NCBI RefSeq assembly: GCF_004379255.2
Contig: NC_056033.1
Span: 41,132,719-41,196,718 of the forward strand
Source: Salvia splendens
Taxonomy: Eukaryota; Streptophyta; Magnoliopsida; Lamiales; Lamiaceae
Length of the DNA: 64,000 nt
Reading direction: 5' to 3'
Shown here: positions 24,324-36,022 of the stretch, in pieces
Position numbering within the stretch: the first letter of the stretch is position 1
Layout: the number at the start of each line of letters is the position of its first letter
The notes under the pieces: generated by a model
Told to the model about the DNA's origin: nothing
Database searches by the model: none
What the model saw: the letters and a program-made list of their open reading frames with translations, nothing else
Program-made: the position numbers and the translations under genes

Positions 24324-24468
24324 CTACCTCCGTCCCATACAAAGATGTCCACAATCTTGAGTGGCATGAAGTTTTAGGAAAAATTATTTTTCAAATATGG
24401 AAATTGGACGTTTTAAGTGGGACAAAGTAAAAAAGAAAAAGTGGACATCTTGAATGAGACGGAAGGAG
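24324..24468. mobile_element. Stowaway MITE
   Basis: Ends are CTACCTCCGTCCCAT on the left and ATGAGACGGAAGGAG on the right, inverted with a few mismatches. Inner arms also pair (AAGATGTCCAC with GTGGACATCTT). TA precedes the left end; the right flank is CA, probably a mutated duplication. About 145 bp, no coding capacity. Confidence 0.85.
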
Positions 24469-24570
24469 CAATATTCAATTGAATGATTAGACTAGACTGT
24501 GAACCGAATTACTCCATAATCTGAATCAAGTAAATGAGAGTAATTAAATGAAGTTACTTTATTAAAACAC

Positions 24571-24636
24571 TATGCCGCGGCGGTGAAGAGCAGCAGCAGC
24601 AGGCCGCCGCCGGATTCCGACGAGTGCAGCGCCTGC
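24571..24636 (+). pseudogene. Fragment of the RING-H2 gene family
   Basis: Read on the plus strand this GC-rich patch gives YAAAVKSS followed by Ser/Pro-rich residues, PDSDECSACF. It matches residues ~50-75 of the two RING-H2 genes on the minus strand at 30778 and 36023, just up to the first zinc ligands. It stands alone in AT-rich DNA, so it is a relic of a third copy in opposite orientation. Confidence 0.75.
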
Positions 24637-24947
24637 TTTACTCTCCTATTCCTGGGAACAAAGCATTACATTCTATTCCCCAATTCTTTTAACTTTACTA
24701 CATAGTATACATTCAATCAATTCACTAACAAACCCTTTCAAGTTTAACTACTACACACTCAATAGTTCTCTATTTATTTCGTAATAGTATACTGGAATTC
24801 TCGACTTATTACATAGATTACCAACTGAGCTACTCAAATACATCCTTCACTTTCAAGTTTCAACCAACACATAACACGTAGTCTCTTTCTCTCTCACACA
24901 CACGCTCGCACAAAGGTGGAGAGGCGCATTTTTTATCTTCACCTACA

Positions 24948-24950
<3 letters not shown>

Positions 24951-24980
<30 letters not shown>

Positions 24981-24981
24981 T
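24951..24981. repeat. CT/CA microsatellite
   Basis: A CTCTCT run passes into about eleven CA units. A shorter CA run lies at 24894-24904. Confidence 0.9.
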
Positions 24982-25158
24982 TTTTGAGCTGTTTCTTTCT
25001 TACACAAATTTTTTTATTCATTTATATAGTTCTATAATTAACCAATTTATTATTTGACAATTTTACAGAACAAACTTATAGAACTACAAAGTTAAATTAA
25101 TCAAACGTTTTCATTCTACCAATTAAAATTAAATTTAATACTACGCTACGGAGTATTA

Positions 25159-27032
25159 GGCAATCCGCAATGGGCGGACGATGGCACACCCGATGGCGCG
25201 CATCGTCCGCGCCATTCATCGTCCGCCCCCACTGTGGGTGTGTGGCATAGGCCGCGGACAATAGTCGCGGCCTATGCTTCGGGCGCGACTTAAACCGCGG
25301 ACGATGGCCATCGTCCGCGCCATCGACCGCCCCATTGTGAAGGCCGCGGACGATAGCATGCGGTTTCGTTTTTTTATATAAATCTCGTTTCTCATTCAGT
25401 TGTGCATACGAACATATCGACTATCTCTCAACATATTCTCTCTCAACATCCAACGAAAATGAATCCCGGCGAAGACACCAATAATTCTAGTTCGTCTTAT
25501 TCCGGTCGTTCGATTGACGAAGCATTAGATGCAGCCGTTGAAGAGGCCATGGCGGCATGCTATTCGCAAATGCAGCGCGAGAATGCGGCGGCTGCAGCGG
25601 CGGCTGAGCAAGTCCATCGTCCTATTCGACATAGGACGTATGTCCGACGCAACCACGAGGAAGCTCACAGACGTCTGGTTGAAGACTATTTTGCCGAACA
25701 ACCACGTTGTGGCCCGACTGTGTTCCGCCGCCGGTTTCGAATGTCGAGGTACCTTTTTCTCAGCATTGTTCGTACATTGTCTTCACGTGAAGAATACTTT
25801 ACGTTTCGGGAGGACGGCATCGGGAAACCCGGCCTTACACCATTGCAAAAGTGCACGACTGCTATTCGTCAATTGGCATACGGCACCACGGCGGACCTTT
25901 TTGACGAGTACCTCCACTGTGGGGAGACTACAGGCCGCGAGTGTCTGAAGTACTTTTGTCGGGGGATAGTAGAGGCCTATGGCGGCACATATTTGCGCAA
26001 GCCGACAGCCACTAATTGCCAGGGTCTGATGCAGATGCACGAGAGGGCGCACGGGTTTCCTGGGATGCTCGGGAGCATCGACTGTATGCACTGGCAGTGG
26101 AAGAACTGTCCGACGGCGTGGAGAGGCCAATTCACAAGTGGATACAAGGGCAGCCACCCGACGATGATCCTCGAAGCCGTCGCTGACTATTGGCTTTGGA
26201 TCTGGCATGCTTACTTCGGCGTAGCCGGGTCGAACAACGACATCAACGTCCTCAACTCGTCCACCCTCTTCACCGACCAATGTAACGGCAACGGCCCGAC
26301 CATAGAGTTCACTGTCAACAGACGCCAATACCATATGGGGTACTACTTGGCCGACGACATCTACCCACGGTGGCCAGTTTTCCTAAAGACGGTCAGCTGC
26401 CCGATTGGTGAGAAGAGGGTTTTATTTGCGCAAAAGCAAGAGGCGGCGCGGAAGGATGTAGAGCGGGCATTTGGGGTGCTCCAATCACGGTGGGCAATTG
26501 TGAAAGGGCCGGCTCGTTTCTGGTACAAGGAAGTCATCGCCGATGTCATATATGCGTGCATAATCATGCACAACATGATAGTCGAGAGTGAAGGCGGAAG
26601 CATCACCGATTGGAATGACGACGACCGTGCATCTAGCTCTGCCGGCACATCGACCGAGACACCCGATAGAGGGTTACCGTTAGGTTTCGATGAGGTTTTA
26701 TCTAGGCAGGCCTCAATGCGCAACCAACAGGAGCATGCGCAGCTCATGAGCGACATGATTGAAGAAGTGTGGGCTCGTAACCGCCGTCGCTGAGTTTACG
26801 TTTTTTATTATTTTGCATTGTAATGTATTATTTTTTATTAAATGAATGAAGTTTTTAAAATTCGTATTTTAAATGTATTTTAGTTTTTTTTTTAATTCGT
26901 ATGTATTTTGTAAATATTACAAAATTGATGATGTGGCGCGCCATAGGGCGCGCCTTAGGGCGCCCCACTGCAGGTGGAGGAGGATAAAAATGCTGACGTG
27001 GCGCGCCTTAGGATACCCCACTGCTGATGGTC
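25159..27032. mobile_element. PIF/Harbinger DNA transposon, well preserved
   Basis: Flanked on both sides by TTA (25156-25158 and 27033-27035), the usual 3-bp target duplication of this superfamily. Ends are imperfect inverted repeats: GGCAATCCGCAATGGG on the left, and GACCATCAGCAGTGGG as the reverse complement of the right. Subterminal GC-rich palindromes (CATCGTCCGCG on the left, GGCGCGCC on the right) are typical. Length 1874 bp. It holds one open transposase gene but no Myb-like accessory gene, so mobility would need that protein from elsewhere. Confidence 0.92.
25459..26793 (+). CDS. Harbinger-type DDE transposase, open reading frame intact
   Basis: 444 residues without intron, starting at the ATG at 25459 (NPGEDTNN follows). 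This nuclease-like family (DDE_Tnp_4, HARBI1-related) cuts and joins the element ends in the nucleus, with help from a Myb-like partner in known plant elements. The N-terminus has an Ala-rich helix and a basic HRTYVRRNHEEAHRRL stretch. Catalytic acids are visible as D208 in GSIDCMHW, D261 in GVAGSNND and E335 in KDVERAFGVLQ. No stop or frameshift interrupts it, in contrast to the copy at 6680. Flanking TTA duplications and terminal repeats argue for a transposon and not a domesticated host gene. Expression is unknown. Confidence 0.93.
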   Translation: MNPGEDTNNSSSSYSGRSIDEALDAAVEEAMAACYSQMQRENAAAAAAAEQVHRPIRHRTYVRRNHEEAHRRLVEDYFAEQPRCGPTVFRRRFRMSRYLFLSIVRTLSSREEYFTFREDGIGKPGLTPLQKCTTAIRQLAYGTTADLFDEYLHCGETTGRECLKYFCRGIVEAYGGTYLRKPTATNCQGLMQMHERAHGFPGMLGSIDCMHWQWKNCPTAWRGQFTSGYKGSHPTMILEAVADYWLWIWHAYFGVAGSNNDINVLNSSTLFTDQCNGNGPTIEFTVNRRQYHMGYYLADDIYPRWPVFLKTVSCPIGEKRVLFAQKQEAARKDVERAFGVLQSRWAIVKGPARFWYKEVIADVIYACIIMHNMIVESEGGSITDWNDDDRASSSAGTSTETPDRGLPLGFDEVLSRQASMRNQQEHAQLMSDMIEEVWARNRRR

Positions 27033-27035
27033 TTA

Positions 27036-27437
27036 GTCAGTTTTCATGGTCGCTAACGTGCGCCGAGAGAGAGTGGGTACAACAAGGATTCCAATTTTCG
27101 TCGTCACGGAATCCAAAGGGAAAATAGAATTCAAGTTTTGTGGTATTTTGAGTTCCGGGTTGGTTGAGGCTGGGCTGGGCCCATCCTCCACAATCCTAGC
27201 TTTAGTTTATTTCCTCCTTATTTATGGTTATTATTTCCTCTATTTATGGTTATTACAACTTGACAAAATTACACAATGTATAACACTATTTATTAACAAC
27301 CCTATCCTTTGGGTTTCTCTCTATTATAAATTGATCACTAGAACACTTTACGGGAAAAAAATAGTTGTACTAGATTCTTGGCGTTAATATAACATTGCAA
27401 CTAAATATAACAGTTGGAGAATTTTGCAAAACTACTG
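27036..27437. other. Upstream region of the acidic-protein gene
   Basis: No gene. GGGCTGGGCCCATCC near 27172 is a site II-like promoter word. The Harbinger insertion ends 400 bp upstream of the next start codon, so it may have changed the promoter or removed a 5' exon. Confidence 0.4.
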
Positions 27438-27800
27438 ATGCTGACCACAATGAAAGGCCAATCGGAAGCTGTTGATGCCGAGGGAGGAGCTGGTGAGGAG
27501 AGCGACGGTGAAGCTGCTGCCGCCGGTGGTTCGGGAGAGGATGATGGCGAAGGCGAACAGGAGAACGAGGCCAACAGCAACAGCAAGGCCAAGGGGGGAG
27601 CAGGTGCCGGTGAAGAGGACGATGACGGGGAAAATGATGCTGCCAACGGGCACGATGATGAGGACGATGACGATGAGAATGAGGACGATGACGATGAGAA
27701 TGAGGACGGAGACGACCCGGATGTAGCTGAGGACGAGGATGAGGAGCCAGAGGATGAAGACGAAGAAGAACTTCAGCCTCCGAAGAAGAGAAATAAGTGA
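27438..27800 (+). CDS. Small acidic, low-complexity protein
   Basis: 120 residues from the ATG at 27438; a second ATG four codons on is also possible. The sequence begins MLTTMKGQSEAVD, passes through Gly/Ala-rich text and long Asp/Glu tracts, and ends with the basic tail LQPPKKRNK, which could serve as a nuclear signal. Plant proteins of this make-up are common and usually unnamed, sometimes labelled as VHS3-like or nucleolin-like because of the acidic tract alone. I assign no function. The open frame extends to 27414 without a further ATG, so an upstream exon cannot be excluded. The repetitive GATGACGATGAGAATGAG unit at about 27664-27705 is a small coding repeat. Confidence 0.65.
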   Translation: MLTTMKGQSEAVDAEGGAGEESDGEAAAAGGSGEDDGEGEQENEANSNSKAKGGAGAGEEDDDGENDAANGHDDEDDDDENEDDDDENEDGDDPDVAEDEDEEPEDEDEEELQPPKKRNK

Positions 27801-28917
27801 AGCAGCGTTGGTTAATTTTACAAGAGACCTAATCTAATCTTCCATCTATTTCACTAGACTGGCTCAGTTGCTTAATTTTACTGCAGTTTTTTTTTATTCA
27901 TATCCTAGGAAAACTTATTTAAATTTAGCATCAACCAATGAATATTTTTGAATTAGGTTTTTGAACTTTTTTATTCTATTGTTCTTTTACTATTTATATC
28001 AAGTAATGATATATTTTTAGAAGGGGGAAATGTCCCTTAATTCGTCACATAATAAACAAAAAGCGATTTATATAATATCATGTGATTATCACATCTGTAC
28101 AGAGCTAGAAATATACAGATTAGCCACATATGTACAAAACACACTAGAGATGGAAATTTTACCTCAAATCTCCACACCTACTCGAAATAGTAGTATATTT
28201 ACACAAAATGTCGAATCAGTCGAGAAGCTTTTTCATGCTGATGTTTCGCTCCCTTGTCTGTGAAGAATGATGGTTTGGCAGTTGGTAATGCTACAGGAAG
28301 AAACAAGAAAACAATATGAGCTAAGGTTATTACTACAATCCAAACCAACAGAGTTTTTGACCTTTGTCGGTGAAGATGTTTGTTGCCAAATTGAAAGGCA
28401 GTTTTAATCATTTCTTTGTTGCATCAATAAACGTTGCAAATAAGAAAACTTTTCAGTGAGAGAATGGCATATCTGACTGGAATGTGCTTTTAAATATGCG
28501 CAATGTACAACAATTAAGAAGACCACCAATAAAACAAAATCTAAAAATAGATAATGATTACAAGATGGATGAATGGTTTTTACTATTTCTGAATATCCGA
28601 TTTAGGCAATGTCAAAACAAAATAGGAGTAGGTTTTATTTCATATCGGATCCAGCAAGAGAATAATGAAACAAACTAGAAAGGAAAAATCATAACATAAA
28701 TGGCTTATAAAGAAAAAAATAACTACATGATTAGGAAACATTATGTATGCATGATGCATCATAATAGGAGAGCTGAAACAAAACCTAACACCCGAAAACT
28801 CATATACTATCGGCTTATTGCACAAACAGAAGATTGCATAGTAATTAAAATTTATACCATTGTAGGCAGTGCATGTGCACTCTCCATCAATGTGCTTGAT
28901 GAGAAAAATGGATGTGT
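27801..28917. other. Spacer
   Basis: AT-rich, no supportable gene. Contains the 3' UTR of the acidic-protein gene and presumably that of the minus-strand exons to the right. Confidence 0.4.
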
Positions 28918-29402
28918 TCAGTTGTTGGCAAGGCTTGGACCTGCACTAATATCCAATTCAAAAAGCCATTCATATAAACTTCTGCAAGTAAACAGTCCGC
29001 CGAAGTAGTTGAGAAAAATGGATTTTGAGTTGGAGTTTACATGAAGTTGCGTATATTAATTGCGCAGTAAATAAATAAGATGAACGGAGGATGCTGGTAC
29101 CTTGATGATGCCATTCTTAGAGATAAAATACTTCGAACTTCGTTTGAAGAGGATAGTGTCGTCAACAATTTTGCCAATGCCTCAAATGTAGAGGTTTCTG
29201 AGGGAACCTCCAGACACAAAGAGTTACAGCAATTCGAAGTTATGCATGCTACACTTCTCTTCAGGAGTGATATGCCCTTCTGCAAATCCTTGTGTAACTG
29301 AACCGAGCGTGCAGAAGCAAAAGAATATATTAAGCTAGCACTGGAAGAATCTAAACGAGGCCTCCTCTCGGACTCATTGATGCTACACCGAAATTGCTTG
29401 AG
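28918..29402 (-). pseudogene. Last two exons of an unrecognised gene (5' part not found)
   Basis: On the minus strand, 29402..29101 and 28981..28918 join by a GT-AG intron (donor TCAAG/GTACCA, acceptor TTGCAG) with phase preserved, and end in a TGA at 28918-28920. The product fragment (about 121 residues) reads like real protein: SASLIYSFASARSVQLHKDL, KGISLLKRSVACITSNCCN, CLEVPSETSTFEALAKLL, ending SLYEWLFELDISAGPSLANN. I do not recognise the family. To the right of 29402 no convincing further exon was found, and a TGA sits at the next upstream acceptor (about 29441). It may be a truncated gene or the 3' end of one whose other exons I missed. Confidence 0.5.
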
Positions 29403-29704
29403 CTTTGGCGAGGAATAAAAAGTGGATATTCACTGTTTAACAGCAGAAATTAAGTTTAGTAGAATGGAAGATATCTGCATCATCAAGTTGAGACAAGGAT
29501 AGGGGTGGAGCACTAGTTTAGTAGATACATTAAATTCTTTCTTGCGGAAGATCACCGCTGTGGATGCTCTTACAACATAAACCTATCAACTACTCCCTAT
29601 CCCTATATATCTTTACTAAACTAAGTTTACAATATAGCTTAATTAGAACTTAAAGAAGACAACATAAAGAAATGATCCAAACAAGTGTATGTGTTTAAAT
29701 ACAG

Positions 29705-29880
29705 AACACTAAGGTCATTATTAATCAGTTTTAGGTCATTTTATAAAATTTGAGTTTGATGTCATTTTTAGATCATTTTAGATCATTTTTTATTAAAATG
29801 ATCTAAAAATGTCCTACGTATGATTTTGTTTTGCATTTCTGTATTTAAATCTAGTTTTAAATAAATCAAAACTCAGTCAA
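29705..29880. repeat. Truncated copy of the 12199-12483 MITE family
   Basis: Shares the order of motifs TTTTAGGTCAT, GGTTTGA/AGTTTGATGTCAT, ATGA(T/C)CTAAAAAT and AAATCAAAACTC with the right two thirds of the MITE at 12199-12483. Its left part is missing. Confidence 0.6.
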
Positions 29881-30777
29881 CATATCTGTACTAATATACA
29901 AGTGGTCACATAGTCATAGATCTCTCAAGATCTCGACCTTTTACTGAGAATCACATATGCATCAACACAAGTTTCCAAGATCTCAGGCCACGCAATAATG
30001 GGCCTTAGTAATTATTCTACCTTCTCCATTTTGAACCATTTTGGAAAGATACGAGATTGATTCCTAAATATTTTGTCTATATAAAACAATTTTCATAAGA
30101 ACTTATAACAGTGTAGCGTATAAACTGATAACCACTAGTAACTCAAATTATTGGGATTCATGTATCATAGAGAAAATTAATTTGTCATGTAATTTTTATG
30201 TAGTACATGTTCCTACCCATAATCGTTATGCAATTTTTTAGTACTACAAGAGTATCATTTTTTTTGTCCATTGGCAAACATATTATATACCCATATCTAC
30301 ACGATTTTTTTTAGCAATATCACAAATAAAATGAAACCTAATATTAATGTGCGTGAAAAACATGGTTTTTGAAAATGTCATAGTCTAACCCAATTACACT
30401 CTTTAGCACGAATAACCAATTTTATTTTATTCTTAAAAAATTACACGTGTGCAAAATACTTCAACATCTGTGTATATATGTGAGTATATGACGTAATGAC
30501 CTTTTCCCATTCTCACCCAACTAGACATTTAACTTGAAAACCATCTACCATGAAAAACAATTCGGTTCCCAAAATATTCATATTATGTCTATATTAAATT
30601 ATATTGATGCAATTATAAATGTATCTAAAATTAAAATTAAAATCGAATACAATAAAAACATAAGTCGATGATTTATTTTATACTTTTTGCCGTGAATACA
30701 TGCATTAATTTACAAAATCATTTATACTCTATAATCTATATATGTATTAATGATTAAAAGAATTAAACTAACAAATT
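29881..30777. other. Spacer
   Basis: AT-rich, no gene or clear repeat seen. It should include the 3' UTR of the first RING-H2 gene near its right end. Confidence 0.4.
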
Positions 30778-31263
30778 TCAACTTAAAAAATATCCATTAT
30801 TACAACTCCCAACATTCAAAGCATTCAACAGCACGAGAGCAAACTCCTTCTCAACAAAATCATCCTCCTCCTTCGCCAGCAGCTGCCGGTGCTCCGCCGC
30901 CACCGCCTCCGGCACTACCTCAGCCCGGCAGAGCGGGCACGTCGAGACGTACCCCTTCAGCCACCTCTCCACGCACCGCCGGTGGAAAGTGTGGCCGCAT
31001 GCTGCCAGCCGGCAGCACTCCTCCGCCGCAAATTCCGACAAGCAGACGCTGCACTCGTCGGAATCCGGCGGCGTCCGGAGCAGCTGCCTGCGGCTGCTCT
31101 TCACCGCCGCGGCATAGCGACGCCGCGCCGTGAAAATTTGATGGTATTTGACAAAAATGCATAGGGCTAATATGCCTAAATGGATTAATTCCGTCATAAT
31201 TTTGAATAAGAAAATCGAAATAAATTTGTTGGGATATGAAACAAGTTTTGCTATAGCTCTCAT
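30778..31263 (-). CDS. RING-H2 finger protein, probable E3 ubiquitin ligase (copy 1)
   Basis: Intronless, 161 residues. The RING-H2 domain at residues 71-112 has all ligands: C71, C74, C89, H91, H94, C97, C109, C112. Such domains bind an E2 enzyme and pass ubiquitin to substrates. Residues ~13-38 are hydrophobic and could anchor the protein in a membrane, as in small RHA2/ATL-like ligases. A conserved tail (EKEFALVLLNALNVG) follows an acidic stretch and is shared with copy 2 at 36023. The start ATG is followed by RAIAKLVSYP, also shared. The targets are unknown. Codon third positions are GC-rich compared with the surroundings. The two genes are in the same orientation about 5 kb apart, so they arose by local duplication. 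Confidence 0.9.
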   Translation of the reverse strand: MRAIAKLVSYPNKFISIFLFKIMTELIHLGILALCIFVKYHQIFTARRRYAAAVKSSRRQLLRTPPDSDECSVCLSEFAAEECCRLAACGHTFHRRCVERWLKGYVSTCPLCRAEVVPEAVAAEHRQLLAKEEDDFVEKEFALVLLNALNVGSCNNGYFLS

Positions 31264-31861
31264 AACTTTACGATCAAAATAAATTTTGTGGAATCTATGT
31301 TTGTTGATGTTTGAGAACTAGTAGATATATAAGCAGGTTTGGAATTTTTTAAATAAACACTTCCAAGTTCAGACCTAAATGGATTACAATGATTGACTGA
31401 AATGATTAATTAATTTATTGCTAAGTCAATTCTTATGTTACTGATCGCCTTATCGCTATTATATTTATACATTTGTCACTCTCCCTCGAAAAAAATAATA
31501 CTCCGTATAGTAGAAAAATTAAGCCGTTCACATTACAATTTAAAATACTAGTAATACAAAATTTTAAAAACTTTAATCACGTTTTCAATGATATATTGTA
31601 GCCTATCTCAAGTCCCAACTTCAAATCGTCCCATAATTTTGAATATCTTCGTCAAATGTAGGAAGTTTATCGTCATCTTTGAAAATAGAAAAATCTTGGT
31701 CCCCGATTTCATGTCATAGATGGCACTTTTTTTTTGTCATAAACTATAGACATGAATCAAATCACTAACCATTCCGTTAAGAATGAAAGCATTCCATGTT
31801 ACTCAACCACACTCCTTGAAAGGAACGATGTTGATACTATTCTTGAAATTTGAATACATGG

Positions 31862-32062
31862 GGGGTTTTCGGTTGGCAAGATTAAATCTCATGATTAAAT
31901 ATGTATCATGTTTGGTTCATAAGATTGAACCCTTCAACTTAATCCTAGATGGATAGTCTCATGATAATTAGTCATAGTCTCCCCCTCCAACTAAAATAAT
32001 CCCACAACATAATCCTAAATGGATAGTCTCGTGATATTAGTCATGACAACCGAACGCCACCA
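31862..32062. mobile_element. Tourist-like MITE
   Basis: Left end GGGGTTTTCGGTTGGCAAGA pairs with the reverse complement of the right end, GGTGGCGTTCGGTTGTCATG, with some mismatches. Inside, CCTAGATGGATAGTCTCATG and CCTAAATGGATAGTCTCGTG form an internal direct repeat. About 200 bp, non-coding; target duplication not certain. Confidence 0.6.
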
Positions 32063-32623
32063 TGGTAGACTAGACTAGTACTCCTAGGCAATGAGTTTGT
32101 TTACATATAACAAAATATAAGTACAAAGAAATATGAATACCAATAATATGTCTCAGTATTACCATCTACTTTGACTCGATTTGATTAGACTTGGTTGCGT
32201 TTGATTACATAAATGTATATTGGCAATAAATAATACTAATATGCATTAAACGAGAATAATGATCACATAAAACATGTAACATATAATTTCTCATATTAAA
32301 ATATCTATTAACGTCTTGTATTTTAGTTTAACTAGCTAAATAGTAGTATTAAATAGGAGTATATATCATTTCAAAGTAAATACATTCAATAATACGAAAT
32401 TAAAATTTACATAAATACACATAATAGTAGAAGATGAATTCTAGAATTATTAATTCAACCAATCACCGTCTGTGAATTACAGAGGGCCGATTTCTGTGGC
32501 CCAAGTTAAAAGCCCATAAAGGCAACCCATTACCTAGCAGCCCAAACCCGATACCCACTTCAATACATCCCTTATCCCACTTAACCCGTTACCTAACTGC
32601 CCATACCCGATACCCATCTAGTC

Positions 32624-32847
32624 ATGTGCAACCGTCCAATGTTAATAGAGTCATTTTTCTATTTTGAGAAGTTCCAAGTTAATTGAGTCATTTTTATTTT
32701 TGGAAAAAAGTAATTCTCCCTTTTACTTTATTCTCTCTTCATCTCTCTTACTTTCTTCTCTCTTACTTTTTTGACCATCCATTTAACACACTATTATTAA
32801 ATTCCGTGCCGAAAAGAAATGACTCTATTAACAAGGAACGGAGGGAG
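32624..32847. mobile_element. Stowaway MITE
   Basis: Right end GGAACGGAGGGAG followed by TA; left end ACCGTCCAATGTTAATAGAG. The inner arms TTAATAGAGTCATTT and AAATGACTCTATTAA are exact inverted repeats. About 225 bp. Confidence 0.75.
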
Positions 32848-34914
32848 TATTAGATAGAAAGTATTTTAACAGGAGTAGTAATTAGTGAGACGTATTCCCA
32901 ACATCATCACCGTCACAATGTACAATAATTTCGAGCATATATCACTTATCAACCACGAGCTTTTCATGGCTGCCAACGTTGCCCAAAAGGCACAAGTCTA
33001 AAAATTCACCTAGCTAGCAGAAACAAGGCTTTTGTCGATGATGCCGTGTCATGATATCATCGACGGTGGCCTGAATCCGACTTTCCTCCAATTGAATGGG
33101 TACAAAGAGGGAATCATATCGATCATAAATTAGTTAGTGCCCTAATTCGTCTAGTTACCTAGTAATAGTATGAAGAATAATTTCAGAAATAGTAATAAAA
33201 ATCTCGTAATTATTTATTGTCGTATTTAGTACACTTCATTGCAGTATACCGAAAAATAATATTTGTCCGGATGTTTGATTGGACCAGATTTGAGTATATG
33301 CACATTTTGAATGATGCAAAATGTTATCCAAATGTTGGAAAATGATATGAATATATCATAAATATCCTGCCACCTCTTTGTAACTTTTGTACATAATTTC
33401 ATTTTCGTGGGCTCCGGTCGTCACATGCTCTATCTTAAAAGAACTTCTATTCAGATATTTTACGATATACTATTATCCTTTAAATCACTACATTAATCAA
33501 ATTCTAATTAATCATAAAAAATTCAAAAATAACATTATTTAATTACAGAAATTCAGCTTTTCTCAATGGGTGATGCTAAATGGCCATAATGTGGCTGACC
33601 ATAAAACATGAAATATTAATAAAAAATTCTACATTGAATGCTAATTTACTTAAAATTAGTTCATCTCAAAAGGATCAATTTTATGAGACAAATCTACCCT
33701 TATGGATAAATGTAGTACAATGAAGAGACTAAGTCATTAAATGATTTGAATCCTCTTGGAAATATAAAACTTTAAATACTTAACACCTTAATTCTTTCTT
33801 TTGTGTCGATTTCTTTTTAGTTTTTCTTTTTTACTTTAATTTATTGCTATACTATTGTTAATTTGTTATTTAGTTATATGTAAAATTACTTTTAAAATTA
33901 GAATATTCATGATGATAAAATTCGATAATTGGTAATTGTGTATTTAGATTCTCTTATGAAGGGAATAATTTAAAGTACATATTGTATTTAAAGTTAATAT
34001 TTAAATAACTCATAAATAAAATAATAGGTGTAAACATTGTATTGTACAACCTATTTTATAAAATTAATTCAATTTTTTTGAGGAAAGACTGTAAATATCA
34101 AAAGTATTTATTTTTATATATAAATATTATTATTAAATATCTTTAAAATAAACTAAAATTTTGAATGGTTCATAAAAAAATTGTGACACGGACTATTGTG
34201 TAGTCCATAACAAAAAAATATCGGTTGAAATCTTCAACAATCAGTTGAATCATTAACTGAAATATGATCAATTGAAATTCATAATTGTTTAAAATAAAAC
34301 CACAAATAAATAGAAACTCTCAGTTACTTAATTATTTTCAATTTAAATCCTCAACTGGAGATCATTTGAGATACTAAGTAGAAATCAACCAAAATTTCAA
34401 TAGCCCATAACATAAGCATGCAATTACGCCTTATGTATTTTTTTTCTAGTACGCACTCTTGGACTATGTCAGACAAATTTTAAGACATTTGGAAATCAAA
34501 TCCTTAAGTTAAAAAATCATAACAATAATTGTTATTTAAAAAATTAATTTTTTTAATAAATTGTACCAATTAAATTGTCATTTGAAGCTACGTGATATTA
34601 CATTTATAAAATAAGAATACAATAAGATGTTGCAAGCAAATAATATTCATTGTTATAAACAAACTCAATTAATATTATAATATATACAATTAATTCTCTG
34701 ATATAATATTATATAATATAATATAAATTGAAATTCACAATTGTAAAATTTGAATAAACTATTAATGATATCTCACGTGAAAATATATCCGAATAAAATT
34801 TTCAAATTTCAATTAAATTGATGGTTTATATAGAAAATTTTGATTTATATCTGATTCATTTAAATAAATACAAAATTTAATATTGATATATTAATATAAT
34901 ACTCCATTATACTA

Positions 34915-35103
34915 CTCCTCCGTCTCATAGACAATGTCTACATTCATTTTTAGTTTGTCCCACTCATTTCTATTCTTGAAAATAAATCTCCTTCTCCCCA
35001 TTAAAATATTTAACCACATTTTTTTCTATTTACTACACCTAACAACTATTTCTATAATCTCGCGCTATTAAAAAATATGGACATCTTGATTGGGACGGGG
35101 GAG
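34915..35103. mobile_element. Stowaway MITE
   Basis: Ends CTCCTCCGTCTCAT and ATTGGGACGGGGGAG are inverted with few mismatches, and TA lies directly outside both ends (34913-34914 and 35104-35105). Length 189 bp, no coding capacity. Confidence 0.85.
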
Positions 35104-36022
35104 TACAATTTTTATAACTAATTAGTTATACACACGTAACACCTATATAAATTAATATAGTATATTAATAAATTAATATATATACATATATTATATGTAT
35201 ATATATTTTAAACAATTGATAATACTAAAATATAATATTATACTAATATTATAAGTTAGTTTATAAGTTCTTTGATTTTAAACGGTACGATCAGAGTGCC
35301 TAAATATAAATAAATTATGCTAAACTAATGATTAAACTAAAAGTTATTTTATGTTGCCAACCACTCAAGCCATTCCCAGCGACATTTCCCATACTCTAAT
35401 TGTTAATTTAATATTATTTTTATTGCAAAGGGTTATTTTGTAAACACACATAAACATTAAAGAGAGCTATTTAATTTATTATTTGTTTTTTATGTGTATT
35501 GACCAAAATATCCTAATATGGCCAGCCATAATGTGGCCACTTAGACTTACCCTTTCTCAATTATCTTATCAATATTTAGTGAAAAGACATCAAAAGTAAG
35601 AAGTAAAAAAAGTACATGTTTTTACACATAAATACTATTTTGAGAATTAGAAAAAAGACGATACACGGAATCTTAGAATTTGATCAGAAATCTAAACAAC
35701 AATATTACCCTTATTTCATAAAATTTTGTTGTGTTTCATCGCCTAGATTTTACTCCTTTTGTACAAAACATTAAAGTTACATAATTGCATCATTAAATAC
35801 CGAATCTTAATCAAATAAAGTTGAATAGAGAGGTCGTTGGTGATCACTTATTTTAATAAACCCATGCATATAATTGCGCATACACAATTAAATATTCATG
35901 AATGATAAAAAAGGATAAGGTCGCTCAATGATTAGATTCCTTGCCAGCCATATTCATTTATATTCCAATTCCATTTACAATTTTACACATCAATTTCTTA
36001 AAAAATAAATAAAATAAAAAAC

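Larger units (their letters stand above)
31264..36022. other. Spacer between the two RING-H2 genes
   Basis: Very AT-rich, 4.8 kb, no gene. It holds three MITEs annotated separately. At about 32530-32615 the phrase ACCCGATACCCA recurs among several GCCCA words, giving a small promoter-like or repeat patch. Confidence 0.5.

Noticed and set aside
24894..24981. CA-rich stretch as a regulatory site
   Set aside because: A plain microsatellite.
30750..31164. Plus-strand Pro/Arg-rich frames over RING-H2 copy 1
   Set aside because: Antisense to a complete RING gene with all zinc ligands.
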